Shown here: in pieces, positions 8,740 to 17,458 of the stretch | Layout of the letters: each line of letters opens with the position of its first letter | How positions within the stretch are numbered: position 1 is the stretch's first letter | Origin: JAFGBM01 sp964610155 | GTDB lineage: Bacteria; Actinomycetota; Actinomycetes; Actinomycetales; Demequinaceae | Direction: 5' to 3' | NCBI GenBank assembly: GCA_964610155.1 | Contig: CAZSUY010000010.1 | Location: 30,650 to 94,649 of the forward strand | Length of the DNA stretch: 64,000 nucleotides | Notes under the pieces: generated by a model | The model's database searches: none | The model's input: only the letters and a program-made list of their open reading frames with translations | Told to the model about the DNA's origin: nothing | Made by a program: the position numbers and the translations under genes

Positions 8740-9891
8740 CTATCCCCCAGAGACGCTCAATTCCGCCTCGTGGAGCCGGGACTCGATCTCGGGCGTGATA
8801 TCACGCGAATCGAGCCAGCCCTCCGGGCATATTGGGCGTTTGGGTGTCCCCTGCCGCCCACGCGCGCCCTCCGCCGCCGCCCCCGGGTAGGGCCGGTCGA
8901 GGTCGAGACCATCGAGGATCCCGCGCAGTTCGGCGAGCGAGGAGACCAGGCCGAGCCTGCGCCTCGCCTCCCCCCCCACCTGGTACCCCTTGAAGTACCA
9001 CGCGATGTGCTTGCGGATCTCCTGCATCGCCTTGCTCTCGTTGTCGCCACAGTGCGCAACAAGAAGTTCGCCGTGCCGGAACAGTGTGTTCGCAACTGTT
9101 CGTGTTCCGGGCCGCACACGGTCCAGGCGTCCCTCGAACGCCGCCTGGAGGTCCGCAAACAACCAGGGCCTGCCCAGGCACCCGCGCCCGACGACCACCC
9201 CGTCGCACCCGGTTTCGGCGACCATCCTGACCGCGTCCTCCGCCGTCCAGATGTCACCGTTCCCGAGCACCGGTACGGTCGTCACCGCCTCCTTAAGCGA
9301 CTTGATCGCCACCCAATCCGCGTGACCCGAGTAGTGGTCGGCGGCCGTCCTAGCGTGGAGGGCAACCGCCGCGACCCCCTCCCCCTCGGCCACCCGCCCG
9401 GCCTCTAAGAAGGTGAGGTGCTCGTCGTCGATCCCCTTGCGCATCTTGACGGTCACCGGCACCCCCGCGGCGGCCTCCACCGCCGCCCCGACGATGCGTC
9501 TGAACAGGTCCGTCTTCCAGGGCAGGACGGCTCCCCCACCCTTGCGGGTCACCTTGGGCACGGGACAACCGAAGTTGAGGTCGATGTGGTCGGCGCGGTC
9601 CTCGTCGGCAAGGATGCGGACGGCGGCGCCGACGGTCGCGGAATCGACGCCATACACCTGGACGGAGCGAGGCGTCTCGTCGGGGTCATGCCGGATGATG
9701 CGGAGACTCTCGGGGGTGCGTTCGACGAGGGCCCGGGATGTCACCATCTCGGCCACGAACAGCCCGCCGCCGTGCTCCCGGCAGAGCCGTCGGAATGCCG
9801 CGTTCGTCACCCCGGCCATGGGGGCGAGCACCACTGGGGTCTCGACCGTCAGCCGTCCGATGTGAAGGGGAGGCAGGACGGGGGTCGGCAC
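8740..9891 (-). CDS. dusB: tRNA-dihydrouridine synthase
   Basis: This 383-residue FMN-dependent TIM-barrel enzyme reduces uridines in the tRNA D loop. It shows the N-terminal APMAGVTNAAFRRLCREHG, the catalytic-cysteine block DLNFGCPVPKVTRKGGG, KMRKGID, the HART-type RNA/FMN contact (LHARTAADHYSG), and GNGDIWTAEDA with GVVVGRGCLGRPWLF for phosphate binding. It belongs to the DusB/nifR3 group by its overall pattern. It ends 54 bp before the serine hydrolase gene starts. Confidence 0.95.
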   Translation of the reverse strand: MPTPVLPPLHIGRLTVETPVVLAPMAGVTNAAFRRLCREHGGGLFVAEMVTSRALVERTPESLRIIRHDPDETPRSVQVYGVDSATVGAAVRILADEDRADHIDLNFGCPVPKVTRKGGGAVLPWKTDLFRRIVGAAVEAAAGVPVTVKMRKGIDDEHLTFLEAGRVAEGEGVAAVALHARTAADHYSGHADWVAIKSLKEAVTTVPVLGNGDIWTAEDAVRMVAETGCDGVVVGRGCLGRPWLFADLQAAFEGRLDRVRPGTRTVANTLFRHGELLVAHCGDNESKAMQEIRKHIAWYFKGYQVGGEARRRLGLVSSLAELRGILDGLDLDRPYPGAAAEGARGRQGTPKRPICPEGWLDSRDITPEIESRLHEAELSVSGG

Positions 9892-9964
9892 CCACCCATC
9901 CTCGCACGCGACTCGGTTCCTCCCCCGACCACGATGGCTTGACTGGGAGGGCGGCCTTGTTGGA

Positions 9965-10741
9965 CTAGCCTTTGGCTCTTGCTCCCAGTTTGTCTACCCC
10001 CCACCACAGGAAGCCAAACCCCACGGCGCCGAGCCACCCGATCAGGATCCCCTTCCAAAGGTCGGAATCAGAGCCGTTATCCGACTCGTGCACCTCGGTG
10101 AGTTCCCCCTGGCCAGTCGTTGACACGTCGACCCGGGGGGTCGCGACGTCATCCTCCGGTTCCCCTGTAGGGATGACGACCCCCGGGGAGGCCGAGCCAC
10201 GGGCATATGGCTCCTCGCCGGAGAGAATTGCGTCCTTGTCCCAGGTAACGGTCGTCCCGCTCAGGCTGCCGTTGTGCTCGTAGACCTCGCCGGGAAACGT
10301 GATTGAAAGCCTGAAGTCGAGTTGGCTATACGCGGCGGGCTCTGAATCACGGAGTGAGGCTGCTGACGGATCATCGATTAGCGACCCCTGGAAAATGAAG
10401 TCGTCGCCATCGCGCGAAAAACTCCCGGCGTCTCCAACCGTGAAGTCATCGATTGTCTGGCCCTCGAAGGTCACGCGTCTTCCCACGTACAGGTCTTGGT
10501 CGTAGTCGTAGACCTCGGCATTGCTCAACTCCGATTTGATTGCATCCATTTCTTCCTCGGAGAAAAGGTCCTCTTCGGTCATGCCGCTTGCCTCAAGATA
10601 TGCCTCGTGGTACGCGGAGACGAACTCACCGCTCACGGTGCCGTCGGGGCTCAGGGTGACGTCGCACACTTGGCGAATACAACCGGAGAGAGCCATGACA
10701 GCGATCACCACAAACGCTGAAAGGGCATGAGCCTTTTTCAT
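9965..10741 (-). CDS. LppM-like lipoprotein with C-terminal membrane anchor
   Basis: The ATG at 10741 has a GGAG site 4 nt upstream and gives MKKAHALSAFVVIAVMALSGC, a lipoprotein signal with lipobox LSGC. The mature part starts IRQVCDVTLSPDGTVSGEF, matching the LppM (DUF3153) pattern known from mycobacterial LppM. A low-complexity Pro/Glu/Thr stretch is followed by one transmembrane helix near the C-terminus and a short basic tail. It is therefore probably tethered at both ends. Biochemical role unknown. Confidence 0.75.
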   Translation of the reverse strand: MKKAHALSAFVVIAVMALSGCIRQVCDVTLSPDGTVSGEFVSAYHEAYLEASGMTEEDLFSEEEMDAIKSELSNAEVYDYDQDLYVGRRVTFEGQTIDDFTVGDAGSFSRDGDDFIFQGSLIDDPSAASLRDSEPAAYSQLDFRLSITFPGEVYEHNGSLSGTTVTWDKDAILSGEEPYARGSASPGVVIPTGEPEDDVATPRVDVSTTGQGELTEVHESDNGSDSDLWKGILIGWLGAVGFGFLWWGVDKLGARAKG

Positions 10742-10787
10742 AACTCCAACAATGGCACAACACCAACTCGCGCGCCTGAGATAGCGG

Positions 10788-10850
10788 TCACACCCCGACG
10801 AGTCGCTCGGCCAGGTACCCACTCACCTTGTCGAGTCCGATCCGCTCCTG
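10788..10850 (-). pseudogene. Duplicated 3' end of glyS (20 codons plus stop)
   Basis: The minus strand encodes QERIGLDKVSGYLAERLVGV and a stop, against QERIGLDKVRGHLAERLVGC and a stop at the true end of glyS (11392-11454). At DNA level 10806-10852 matches 11410-11456 with about four differences in 47 nt. No upstream glyS sequence is present. The SRPBCC gene lies between the two copies, as if a cassette had been inserted within or just after the last glyS codons and restored the reading frame end. Confidence 0.85.
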
Positions 10851-10870
10851 CGGCGGGAGGACGGCCGCAG

Positions 10871-11356
10871 TCACGGCGCCGAACGCGCATAGTAGGCGTT
10901 CTCCTCCGCCGTCTCTCTTTTGAAAACTTTCGCAGTCTCGCGCGCCCGTTTCGCGCGGGTGAGCCCTAGAAGGAAGCGGATGAACCACAGGACCGGATGC
11001 GTCTGGGCCGTGATGGTGAGGGTCGTAGGTGTGAGATTGCCCTGGCGTACGAACGTCCGCGTTGACTCATAGATCATCCGTGGCGACCCGCGGACCACCG
11101 TGCGCGTGGAGATGCTGCGCGGCGGATGGACGTCGACGAACTCGGTGTCCACCGTCCGGGTCCTCCCCTTGGGGTCACCCATGGTGGACCGGAGGAGGCA
11201 CCCCTTCTCCCCCGGCTGGCCAGAGACGATCTCGGTTTCGATGACTCGGGGGAAAACGGAACACATCTCCTCGGGGTTCGTGTGCAGCGCCCAGACCCTC
11301 TCGATAGGAGCGTCGAGCACGCCCTCGAACGTGTGGGTCTCGAAATAGGATTTCAT
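10871..11356 (-). CDS. SRPBCC-fold (START-like) protein
   Basis: This 161-residue protein with MKSYFETHTFEGVLDAPIERVWALHTNPEEMCSVFP has the opening strand, helix and conserved Trp/Asn-Pro of polyketide cyclase/START-like SRPBCC proteins, which bind hydrophobic ligands in a helix-grip cavity. A basic amphipathic C-terminal helix (LLGLTRAKRARETAKVFKRE) is unusual. Its position between glyS and a duplicate of the glyS tail suggests it is a late insertion. Ligand unknown. Confidence 0.72.
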   Translation of the reverse strand: MKSYFETHTFEGVLDAPIERVWALHTNPEEMCSVFPRVIETEIVSGQPGEKGCLLRSTMGDPKGRTRTVDTEFVDVHPPRSISTRTVVRGSPRMIYESTRTFVRQGNLTPTTLTITAQTHPVLWFIRFLLGLTRAKRARETAKVFKRETAEENAYYARSAP

Positions 11357-11391
11357 CGAGCCTCCTCCGCCTATAGCCTACGCAAACTCTT

Positions 11392-12777
11392 CTAGCAACC
11401 AACTAACCTCTCGGCCAGGTGCCCGCGCACCTTGTCGAGTCCGATCCGCTCTTGCGACATGGTGTCGCGGTCGCGCACGGTCACTGCCTGGTCCTTGAGG
11501 GTGTCGAAGTCCACGGTGATGCAGAACGGCGTCCCGATCTCGTCCTGGCGACGGTAACGCCGCCCGATCGCACCCGCGTCATCAAAATCGATGGTCCAGG
11601 ATTCACGCAACTCCGCGGCGAGGTCCCGGGCCTTCGGCGAGAGCTCCTCAGAGCGGGAGAGTGGCAGGACCGCGGCCTTGACGGGAGCGAGGCGCGGATC
11701 CAGCCGGAGCACGATCCTGGTGTCGACCCCGCCCTTGGTATTGGGGGCCTCATCCTCCGAATACGACTCGACGAGGAACGCCATGAGGGACCTTGTCAGC
11801 CCGGCTGCGGGCTCGATGACGTACGGCACCCATCGCTCGTTTTTATCCTGATCGAAGTAGCTGAGGTCCTTGCCCGAGTGCTCGGCGTGGGTCGTGAGGT
11901 CGAAGTCCGTGCGGTTGGCGATGCCCTCCAACTCGCCCCATTCACTCCCCTGGAAGTGGAACCGATACTCGATGTCGACCGTCCGCTTGGAATAGTGGCT
12001 GAGCTTCTCCTTGGGGTGCTCGTAGTGGCGAAGGTTCTCACGGTCGAGACCGAGGTCGACGTACCAGTCGGTTCGGGTGTCGATCCAGTACTGGTGCCAT
12101 TCCTCGTCCGTGCCCGGCTCGACGAAGAATTCCATCTCCATCTGCTCGAACTCGCGGGTGCGGAAGATGAAGTTGCCCGGGGTGATCTCGTTGCGGAAGC
12201 TCTTGCCGATCTGGCCGATGCCGAACGGGGGCTTCTTGCGGGCGGCGGCCATGACGTTGGCGAAGTTGATGAAGATGCCCTGGGCGGTCTCGGGGCGCAG
12301 GTAATGCAGCCCGGTCTCGTCCTCGACGGAGCCGAGGTAGGTCTTGAGGAGGCCGTTGAACATGCGGGGCTCGGTGAAGCCCCCCCGCGTCCCACAGGCC
12401 TCGCAGGCGACCTCGTCGAGGCCCCCCTTGGGTGCGCGACCCTTGCGCTCGGTGAATTCCTCGATGAGGGTGTCCTCGCGGTACCGCTTGTGGCACTTCT
12501 TGCACTCGACGAGGGGGTCGACGAAGGCCTTGAGGTGGCCGGACGCCTCCCACACCTCGGGCGGCAGGATGATGCTGGAGTCGAGGCCGACGATGTCGTC
12601 GCGGGAGGTCACCATCGCGCGCCACCACTGGCGCTTGATGTTCTCCTTGAGCTCGACGCCGAGGGGCCCATAGTCCCAGGCGGAGCGGGTGCCCCCGTAG
12701 ATCTCACCCGAGGGGAAGACGAAGCCTCGCCGCTTGGCGAGGGAAATGACATTGTCGAGACGGCTGGCTGCGGCCAC
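11392..12777 (-). CDS. glyS: Glycyl-tRNA synthetase (dimeric, class II)
   Basis: It charges tRNA-Gly. The GTG at 12777 is chosen because AAAGGAG lies 6 nt upstream and the product then starts VAAASRLDNVISLAKRRGFVFPSGEIYGG, as in homologues. A longer in-frame extension to 12933 would run into the znuA control region. Motif 2 and 3 regions are visible (QIGKSFRNEITPGNFIFRTREFEQMEMEFF; EPAAGLTRSLMAF), as is a four-Cys zinc site (CKKCHKRY and CEACGTRG). The product is 461 residues, normal for the alpha2 bacterial/eukaryotic type. It is divergent from znuA. Confidence 0.96.
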   Translation of the reverse strand: MAAASRLDNVISLAKRRGFVFPSGEIYGGTRSAWDYGPLGVELKENIKRQWWRAMVTSRDDIVGLDSSIILPPEVWEASGHLKAFVDPLVECKKCHKRYREDTLIEEFTERKGRAPKGGLDEVACEACGTRGGFTEPRMFNGLLKTYLGSVEDETGLHYLRPETAQGIFINFANVMAAARKKPPFGIGQIGKSFRNEITPGNFIFRTREFEQMEMEFFVEPGTDEEWHQYWIDTRTDWYVDLGLDRENLRHYEHPKEKLSHYSKRTVDIEYRFHFQGSEWGELEGIANRTDFDLTTHAEHSGKDLSYFDQDKNERWVPYVIEPAAGLTRSLMAFLVESYSEDEAPNTKGGVDTRIVLRLDPRLAPVKAAVLPLSRSEELSPKARDLAAELRESWTIDFDDAGAIGRRYRRQDEIGTPFCITVDFDTLKDQAVTVRDRDTMSQERIGLDKVRGHLAERLVGC

Positions 12778-12916
12778 GAAGACTCCTTTGAAGTTGCTGG
12801 CCGCCAGTCTATCGGCGCGAAGCGCCCGGACCCGCGCAATGGCCGCGCTGACCCAACCTCCCCACCAGAAAGCCCAGAACGATCCGTGTATCGGAACTCC
12901 CCGCAATTCCTTCCTT

Positions 12917-12945
12917 TTGACAATGATTATCATTAGCGATAAGAT
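12917..12945 (+). promoter_or_regulatory. znuA promoter with Zur operator
   Basis: A perfect -35 TTGACA (12917-12922) is followed after exactly 17 nt by -10 TAAGAT (12940-12945). Between them lies the palindrome AATGATTATCATT (12922-12934), which matches Zur/Fur-type boxes. The znuA ATG begins 6 nt after the -10 box, so the transcript is predicted leaderless. Zn-loaded Zur bound here would occlude RNA polymerase. The regulator is encoded by the last gene of the same operon. Confidence 0.88.
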
Positions 12946-12951
12946 TAAGTC

Positions 12952-13845
12952 ATGTCACATTTGATCGTCTGCCGTGCCGCGCTCCTTGGCGTCGTCGCCC
13001 TGGGCCTGGCGGCCTGCTCGCAGACCGACGACCCCACCCCCACCGACGCCCCCGACCTCACGGTAGCCGCGGCCTTCTACCCCCTCCAGTTCATCGCCGA
13101 AAGAATCGGCGGCGACCCGGTCAAGGTGATCACTCTGACGCCTCCTGGGGCCGAACCCCACGACCTCGAACTCTCACCCTCCGGGGTTCGCGAAGTCCGG
13201 GACGCCGACATCGTCCTCTACATCTCGGGTTTTCAGCCGAAGGTCGATGACGCCATAGGAGCGACCGAGGCCAATGGATTCGACGTTTCCGACGTCATCG
13301 ACCTGATGGGAGGGGACGAGGGAAACGTCGGCACCGATCCCCATTTCTGGCTCGACCCCGTCCTGCTCACCCAGTACTCGGAGGCCGTCACCGAAGAATT
13401 CGCAACTCTCGATCCCGACAACGCCGACCTGTACCTGAACAACTACGACTCACTCGCCGAAGACCTCTCCGAACTGGATTCCCTCTACGCCGAAGCGCTC
13501 ACAACCTGCGAGCGCGACACCATCCTCGTCAGCCACGAAGCCTTCGGATACCTATCCCTGCGGTATGGCCTCACCCAGGTGGGCCTCTCCGGCATCAACC
13601 CCGAAGCCGAGCCCTCTCCCTCCCGTATCCGCGAGATTCGCAACCTTGCCGAGTCCGTCGGAGCCACCACCGTCTTCGTCGAGACCCTCGTCGATCCGAG
13701 CGTCGTCGAGGCGTTTGCCTACGACGCGGGCTTGGAGGTCGCTACCCTGGACCCCATCGGCGGCCTCGTCGAGGACGGAGACGACTACCTCATCATCATG
13801 AACCGCAACCTCAACGTCCTCAAGGCCGGACTGGGCTGTGGCTAG
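12952..13845 (+). CDS. znuA: Zinc ABC transporter substrate-binding lipoprotein
   Basis: This 297-residue cluster A-I metal receptor begins with a lipoprotein signal (lipobox LAAC). It contains the expected His ligands in GAEPHDLELSP, GTDPHFWLDP and VSHEAFGYLSLRYGL, plus the acidic ligand region near VETLVDP and DPIGGL. The His-rich loop of many ZnuA proteins is missing, but the partner ATPase has a His-rich tail. It overlaps znuC by 8 nt, implying coupled translation. Confidence 0.93.
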   Translation: MSHLIVCRAALLGVVALGLAACSQTDDPTPTDAPDLTVAAAFYPLQFIAERIGGDPVKVITLTPPGAEPHDLELSPSGVREVRDADIVLYISGFQPKVDDAIGATEANGFDVSDVIDLMGGDEGNVGTDPHFWLDPVLLTQYSEAVTEEFATLDPDNADLYLNNYDSLAEDLSELDSLYAEALTTCERDTILVSHEAFGYLSLRYGLTQVGLSGINPEAEPSPSRIREIRNLAESVGATTVFVETLVDPSVVEAFAYDAGLEVATLDPIGGLVEDGDDYLIIMNRNLNVLKAGLGCG

Positions 13846-14617
13846 CCCCACCCCGGCCGTTCGCGTTACAGACCTCCACGTAGCGCTCGGTGGGAACCCC
13901 ATCGTCCACGGGGTTTCCTTCGATGTCGCGGCAGGCGAAATGCTCACCCTGATGGGAGGAAACGGGTCGGGGAAGACGACGGCCGTGCGGGCAATTCTGG
14001 GGATCATTCCCCTCCTCTCCGGCCGCATCGAGATAGATGGGGTGGCCGCCGCCGACGCTCCCAGGGAGCGCCTGGGTTACGTCCCTCAAAGGGTCTCCGC
14101 GACCGGCGGGGTTTCGGCAAGCGCCCTTGAAGTCGTCACCTCTGGCTTGCTCCATGATCGCCGCCTGCTGCCTCCCCGGGGTGGCCGCGCCCGCGCTCTT
14201 AAGGCGCTCGATGCCGTCGGCCTGGCCGATCTCGCCTACCAGGACGTATCCACGTTGAGCGGAGGCCAACAACAGCGTGTGCTGATCGCCCGAGCCATGG
14301 TCCGCCAACCCGACCTTCTCTTCCTCGACGAACCTCTCGCCGGGGTCGACCTCCCAAGCCAGGAAGTGTTTGCCAAGGTCCTCACCGACATCAAGGAGCA
14401 AGGTGCGACAGTCGTCATCGTCCTCCACGAGGTCGGCCCGCTCGCCAACCTCATCGACCGCGCCGTCGTACTCGAAAGGGGGCTCATTGTCCATATCGGC
14501 GAGCCCCCGCACGCCCACGGCGAACATGCCCTTCCCGGTCACGACCACATCCACCCCCACGACGACGACCCCAACCGCGCTGCCGGTGGGCAGTCGGCCC
14601 TCGGATTGACGGTGTAG
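13838..14617 (+). CDS. znuC: Zinc ABC transporter ATP-binding protein
   Basis: This 259-residue ABC ATPase starts at a GTG inside the znuA stop region. Walker A is GGNGSGKTT, the signature is LSGGQQQR, Walker B is LLFLDEPLAGVD, and the H-loop is VLHEVG. The C-terminus has a His-rich stretch (about nine His in 25 residues around PPHAHGEHALPGHDHIHPH). This could buffer or sense Zn2+ on the cytoplasmic side and fits the zinc assignment. Confidence 0.93.
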   Translation: MASPTPAVRVTDLHVALGGNPIVHGVSFDVAAGEMLTLMGGNGSGKTTAVRAILGIIPLLSGRIEIDGVAAADAPRERLGYVPQRVSATGGVSASALEVVTSGLLHDRRLLPPRGGRARALKALDAVGLADLAYQDVSTLSGGQQQRVLIARAMVRQPDLLFLDEPLAGVDLPSQEVFAKVLTDIKEQGATVVIVLHEVGPLANLIDRAVVLERGLIVHIGEPPHAHGEHALPGHDHIHPHDDDPNRAAGGQSALGLTV

Positions 14618-14619
14618 GC

Positions 14620-15486
14620 ATGGACCTCCTCTCCGATCCCCTGATGCAGCGGGCCCTGCTCGTGGCCCTGCTCGTCGGCATGACCGCCCCGATCGTCGGC
14701 ACCTACCTGGTTCAGCGGCGCATGGCCCTCCTCGGCGACGGCATCGGGCACGTCGCGCTCGCCGGGGTCGCCGCAGGCTGGCTCGCCGGATCGGCCGCAC
14801 ACCTCGCCCAACGGGACGCCCTCGCCCTCCCCGGCGCCGTCCTCTTCGCGATCGCCGCCGCGGTCACCATCGAACGACTGCGAGAGAAGGGCACCTCACC
14901 GGCCGATGTCGCCATGGCGATCCTGTTCTACGGAGGCATCGCCCTTGGCGTCCTGCTCATCGGCCTCGCCGGTGGCACGAGTTCGAACCTCCTCGGCTAC
15001 CTCTTCGGCTCCATCTCGACCGTGACCTGGCCGGACGTGTGGCTCTCGGTCGGCCTATCCTGCCTGATCCTCGTCATCGGCCTCGGCCTCCGGCATTCGT
15101 TGTTTGCCGTTACCCACGACCAGGATTTCGCCGTATCCTCCGGCCTGCCCGTCCGGGTCCTCAACCTCGTGGTCGCGGTGCTTGCCGCCGTCACCATCAC
15201 CGTCGCCATGCGGGTCGTTGGTGTCTTGCTTGTCTCCGGGCTCATGATTTTGCCTGTCGCAATCGCTCAACAGTTCTCCCGGACATTCATCCGAACCATG
15301 ACCTCCGCAATGGGAATCGGCACGATCCTCTGTATCACCGGGCTAACCGTCACCTATTACCACGACCTCCAACCCGGTGCCCTCATCATCGTCCTCGGGG
15401 TCGTCGTATTCGCTGTGGTATCGAGCATTCGCGGAATCCTCACTCGACGATCCAACCGGACTTCCCTTGAGGCCATCCATGGATGA
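14620..15486 (+). CDS. znuB: Zinc ABC transporter permease
   Basis: This 288-residue ABC-3 family permease has about eight hydrophobic segments. It starts MDLLSDPLMQRALLVALLVG, and GTYLVQRRMALLGDGIGHVALAGVA is typical of Zn/Mn permeases. The ATG follows znuC by 2 nt and its 3' end overlaps the zur start, so all four genes form one operon. Confidence 0.93.
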   Translation: MDLLSDPLMQRALLVALLVGMTAPIVGTYLVQRRMALLGDGIGHVALAGVAAGWLAGSAAHLAQRDALALPGAVLFAIAAAVTIERLREKGTSPADVAMAILFYGGIALGVLLIGLAGGTSSNLLGYLFGSISTVTWPDVWLSVGLSCLILVIGLGLRHSLFAVTHDQDFAVSSGLPVRVLNLVVAVLAAVTITVAMRVVGVLLVSGLMILPVAIAQQFSRTFIRTMTSAMGIGTILCITGLTVTYYHDLQPGALIIVLGVVVFAVVSSIRGILTRRSNRTSLEAIHG

Positions 15487-15898
15487 AAACCCACAGCCGG
15501 CCCTCCCTCGGATGACCCGTCAACGGACGGCCGTGCTTGCCGTGCTCGACGCTTCTGAGGACTTTCGGAGCGCCCAACAGTGGCACGAATGCCTCCGGAG
15601 CTCGAGTTCAACGATCGGGCTGGCCACCGTCTATCGAGCCCTCCAGGCTCTCGCCGATGCCGGAGAGGTCGATTCCGTCATGGGCACCGATGGAGAAACC
15701 CTCTACCGACGCTGCGGGGACAACACCCGGCACCACCATCACCTCCGATGCCGGATCTGCGGGGCGGCCGTCGAGATCGAGGGCCCGGGAGTTGAGGAGT
15801 GGGCGGCGAAGATCGGCGAGCAGCATGGGTATTCCCTCGTGGAGCACATGATCGAACTGACCGGAATTTGCGAGGCCTGCGCGGCGAAGGAAGGCTAG
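15479..15898 (+). CDS. zur: Zinc uptake regulator, Fur family
   Basis: The ATG at 15479 gives a 139-residue Fur-family repressor: a winged-helix N-terminus (PRMTRQRTAVLAVL; GLATVYRALQALADAGEVDSV), a His-rich hinge (RHHHHLRCRICG) and the structural zinc pair CRIC and CEAC. It overlaps the end of znuB by 8 nt. Operon membership with znuACB and the Zur-type box upstream support Zur rather than Fur. Its stop codon overlaps the convergent uppS stop by 4 nt. Confidence 0.9.
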   Translation: MDENPQPALPRMTRQRTAVLAVLDASEDFRSAQQWHECLRSSSSTIGLATVYRALQALADAGEVDSVMGTDGETLYRRCGDNTRHHHHLRCRICGAAVEIEGPGVEEWAAKIGEQHGYSLVEHMIELTGICEACAAKEG

Positions 15899-16665
15899 GA
15901 GCCACCGAAGCGTCGACTCCGTCGCGCGTACTCCTCGATAGCCCGCCACAGGTGCCGCCTGTCGATGTCCGGCCAGTATTCCTCGAGGAACACGTACTCC
16001 GCGTATGCGGCCTGCCAGGGCAGGAAATTCGAGGTCCTCATCTCACCAGACGTACGGATGAAGAGGTCGACGTCGAGCATGTCGGGCTCGTCCAGGTGGG
16101 CGGCGACGGTCTTCTCGGTCACGCGAGAGGGGTCGAGCCGACCGGCCGCGGCCTCCTCCGCGATGGCTCGCGCCGCGTCGGCGATCTCCGCCCTGCCGCC
16201 GTAGTTGATGCACATGGTCAGGGTGAGGACCTTGTTGTGGGCGGTGAGCCTCTCCGCCATCTCCAGCTCCTTTATCACGGACTTCCAGAGTTTGGGACGA
16301 CGCCCCGCCCACCTGATCCTGACCCCCCACTCGTTGAGCAGGTCGCGACGGTTCCGTATGACGTCCCTGCTGAAGCCCAACAGGAAGCGCACCTCGTCCG
16401 GACTGCGCCGCCAGTTCTCCGTCGAAAAGGCGTAGGCGCTCAGGTTCGTGACGCCGGCCTCGATGGCCCCGGCCACCACCTCGATGAGGATCGCCTCGCC
16501 GCGCTCGTGGCCCGCGGTCCGAGGCAGCCCCCGCTCCTTAGCCCAGCGCCCGTTACCATCCATGACGATGGCGACGTGCTTGGGGATCAGCTCGGGCGGA
16601 AGGCTGGGGGGCTTCTCTCCGGAGGGATGCCTGGGCGGGGGCACCGGAGCGGCGGTGCTGCTCAC
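15895..16665 (-). CDS. uppS: Isoprenyl transferase (cis-prenyltransferase)
   Basis: This 256-residue undecaprenyl (or decaprenyl/Z-farnesyl) diphosphate synthase-type enzyme makes lipid carrier for cell-wall synthesis. It has the catalytic IVMDGNGRWAKERG (D36), AYAFSTENWRRSPDEV and the C-terminal DLFIRTSGEMRTSNFLPWQ with AYAEYVF. A Pro-rich N-terminal extension of about 25 residues is not conserved. Its start overlaps the recO stop (ATGA), so it is co-translated downstream of recO. Confidence 0.94.
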   Translation of the reverse strand: MSSTAAPVPPPRHPSGEKPPSLPPELIPKHVAIVMDGNGRWAKERGLPRTAGHERGEAILIEVVAGAIEAGVTNLSAYAFSTENWRRSPDEVRFLLGFSRDVIRNRRDLLNEWGVRIRWAGRRPKLWKSVIKELEMAERLTAHNKVLTLTMCINYGGRAEIADAARAIAEEAAAGRLDPSRVTEKTVAAHLDEPDMLDVDLFIRTSGEMRTSNFLPWQAAYAEYVFLEEYWPDIDRRHLWRAIEEYARRSRRFGGS

Positions 16666-17438
16666 GCTTCCTCCTTTGAGCCGGATTCCTCAGTGCGATC
16701 CACCATACCGATCCGATCGACCAAACCTAGGCTTCGAAGCTTCCGTTCGAGGTGAAACTGCGTGTATGCCGCGACCAGCCCGGCAGCCTCGCGCCGATGC
16801 CGAGGGACGGACGCGTCGGCCACCGCCCAGTCCCCCTTGAGTAACGCCGTCAGGAGCCGGAAGGTTTCCGGCGCCGGAGACGCCGCCCCACTCGGCCGGT
16901 CGTCGTCGCACACCGCCCCACCCCCCGCGACGCTGAACGCTCGATGGGGGCCGGGCTTCCCACACGTCGCGCAGGCATCGAACGAGGCCTCCCACCCGGC
17001 CAAGGCGAACGCCCGTAAGAGGTAGGCGTCGAGGACGAGCCCATGCTCGTGCTCACGGTTGGCGAGTGAGTTTAGGCCGCCCCGGAGCAGGCGATACTGC
17101 TGGAGCGCGGGCTCCTTCTCATGGGAGACGAGCTTGTCCGCGGTCTCGACCATGGCGGTCGCGGCGGTGAAGAGGCCGTAGTCGTCCGCGATGGCCCTGG
17201 CGAACGGCTGGATGGTCTCCACCTGGTTGACGATGTCGAGGTTGCGGCCCTCGTAGAGCTGAACGTCCGCCACCATGAACGGCTCCATGCGGGCGCCGAT
17301 GCGGCTCGACGTGCGCCTGACCCCCTTCGCGACCGCCCGTACCTTGCCATGCTCCCGGGTCAGCATGGTGACGATGCGGTCCGCCTCGCCTAGTTTGTGG
17401 GTGCGGAGGACGATGGCTTCGTCGCGGTAGGTGGGCAC
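16662..17438 (-). CDS. recO: DNA repair protein RecO
   Basis: This 258-residue RecFOR-pathway mediator loads RecA on SSB-coated DNA. The N-terminal OB fold begins MPTYRDEAIVLRTHKLGEADRIVTMLTREHGKVRAVAKGVRR. A helical domain follows, with CATCGKPGPHRAFSVAGGGAVC as the zinc-ligand region (two CxxC-like pairs). The arrangement leuA-recO-uppS is typical of actinobacteria. Confidence 0.93.
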   Translation of the reverse strand: MPTYRDEAIVLRTHKLGEADRIVTMLTREHGKVRAVAKGVRRTSSRIGARMEPFMVADVQLYEGRNLDIVNQVETIQPFARAIADDYGLFTAATAMVETADKLVSHEKEPALQQYRLLRGGLNSLANREHEHGLVLDAYLLRAFALAGWEASFDACATCGKPGPHRAFSVAGGGAVCDDDRPSGAASPAPETFRLLTALLKGDWAVADASVPRHRREAAGLVAAYTQFHLERKLRSLGLVDRIGMVDRTEESGSKEEA

Positions 17439-17458
17439 GGTCCATTGTCCCGCGGGCC

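Noticed and set aside
11419..12936. A 505-codon open frame antisense to glyS
   Set aside because: Its sequence is the complement of a clear glycyl-tRNA synthetase, is rich in Val/Leu/Glu/Gly as expected of a high-GC shadow frame, and has no ribosome site or family motif.
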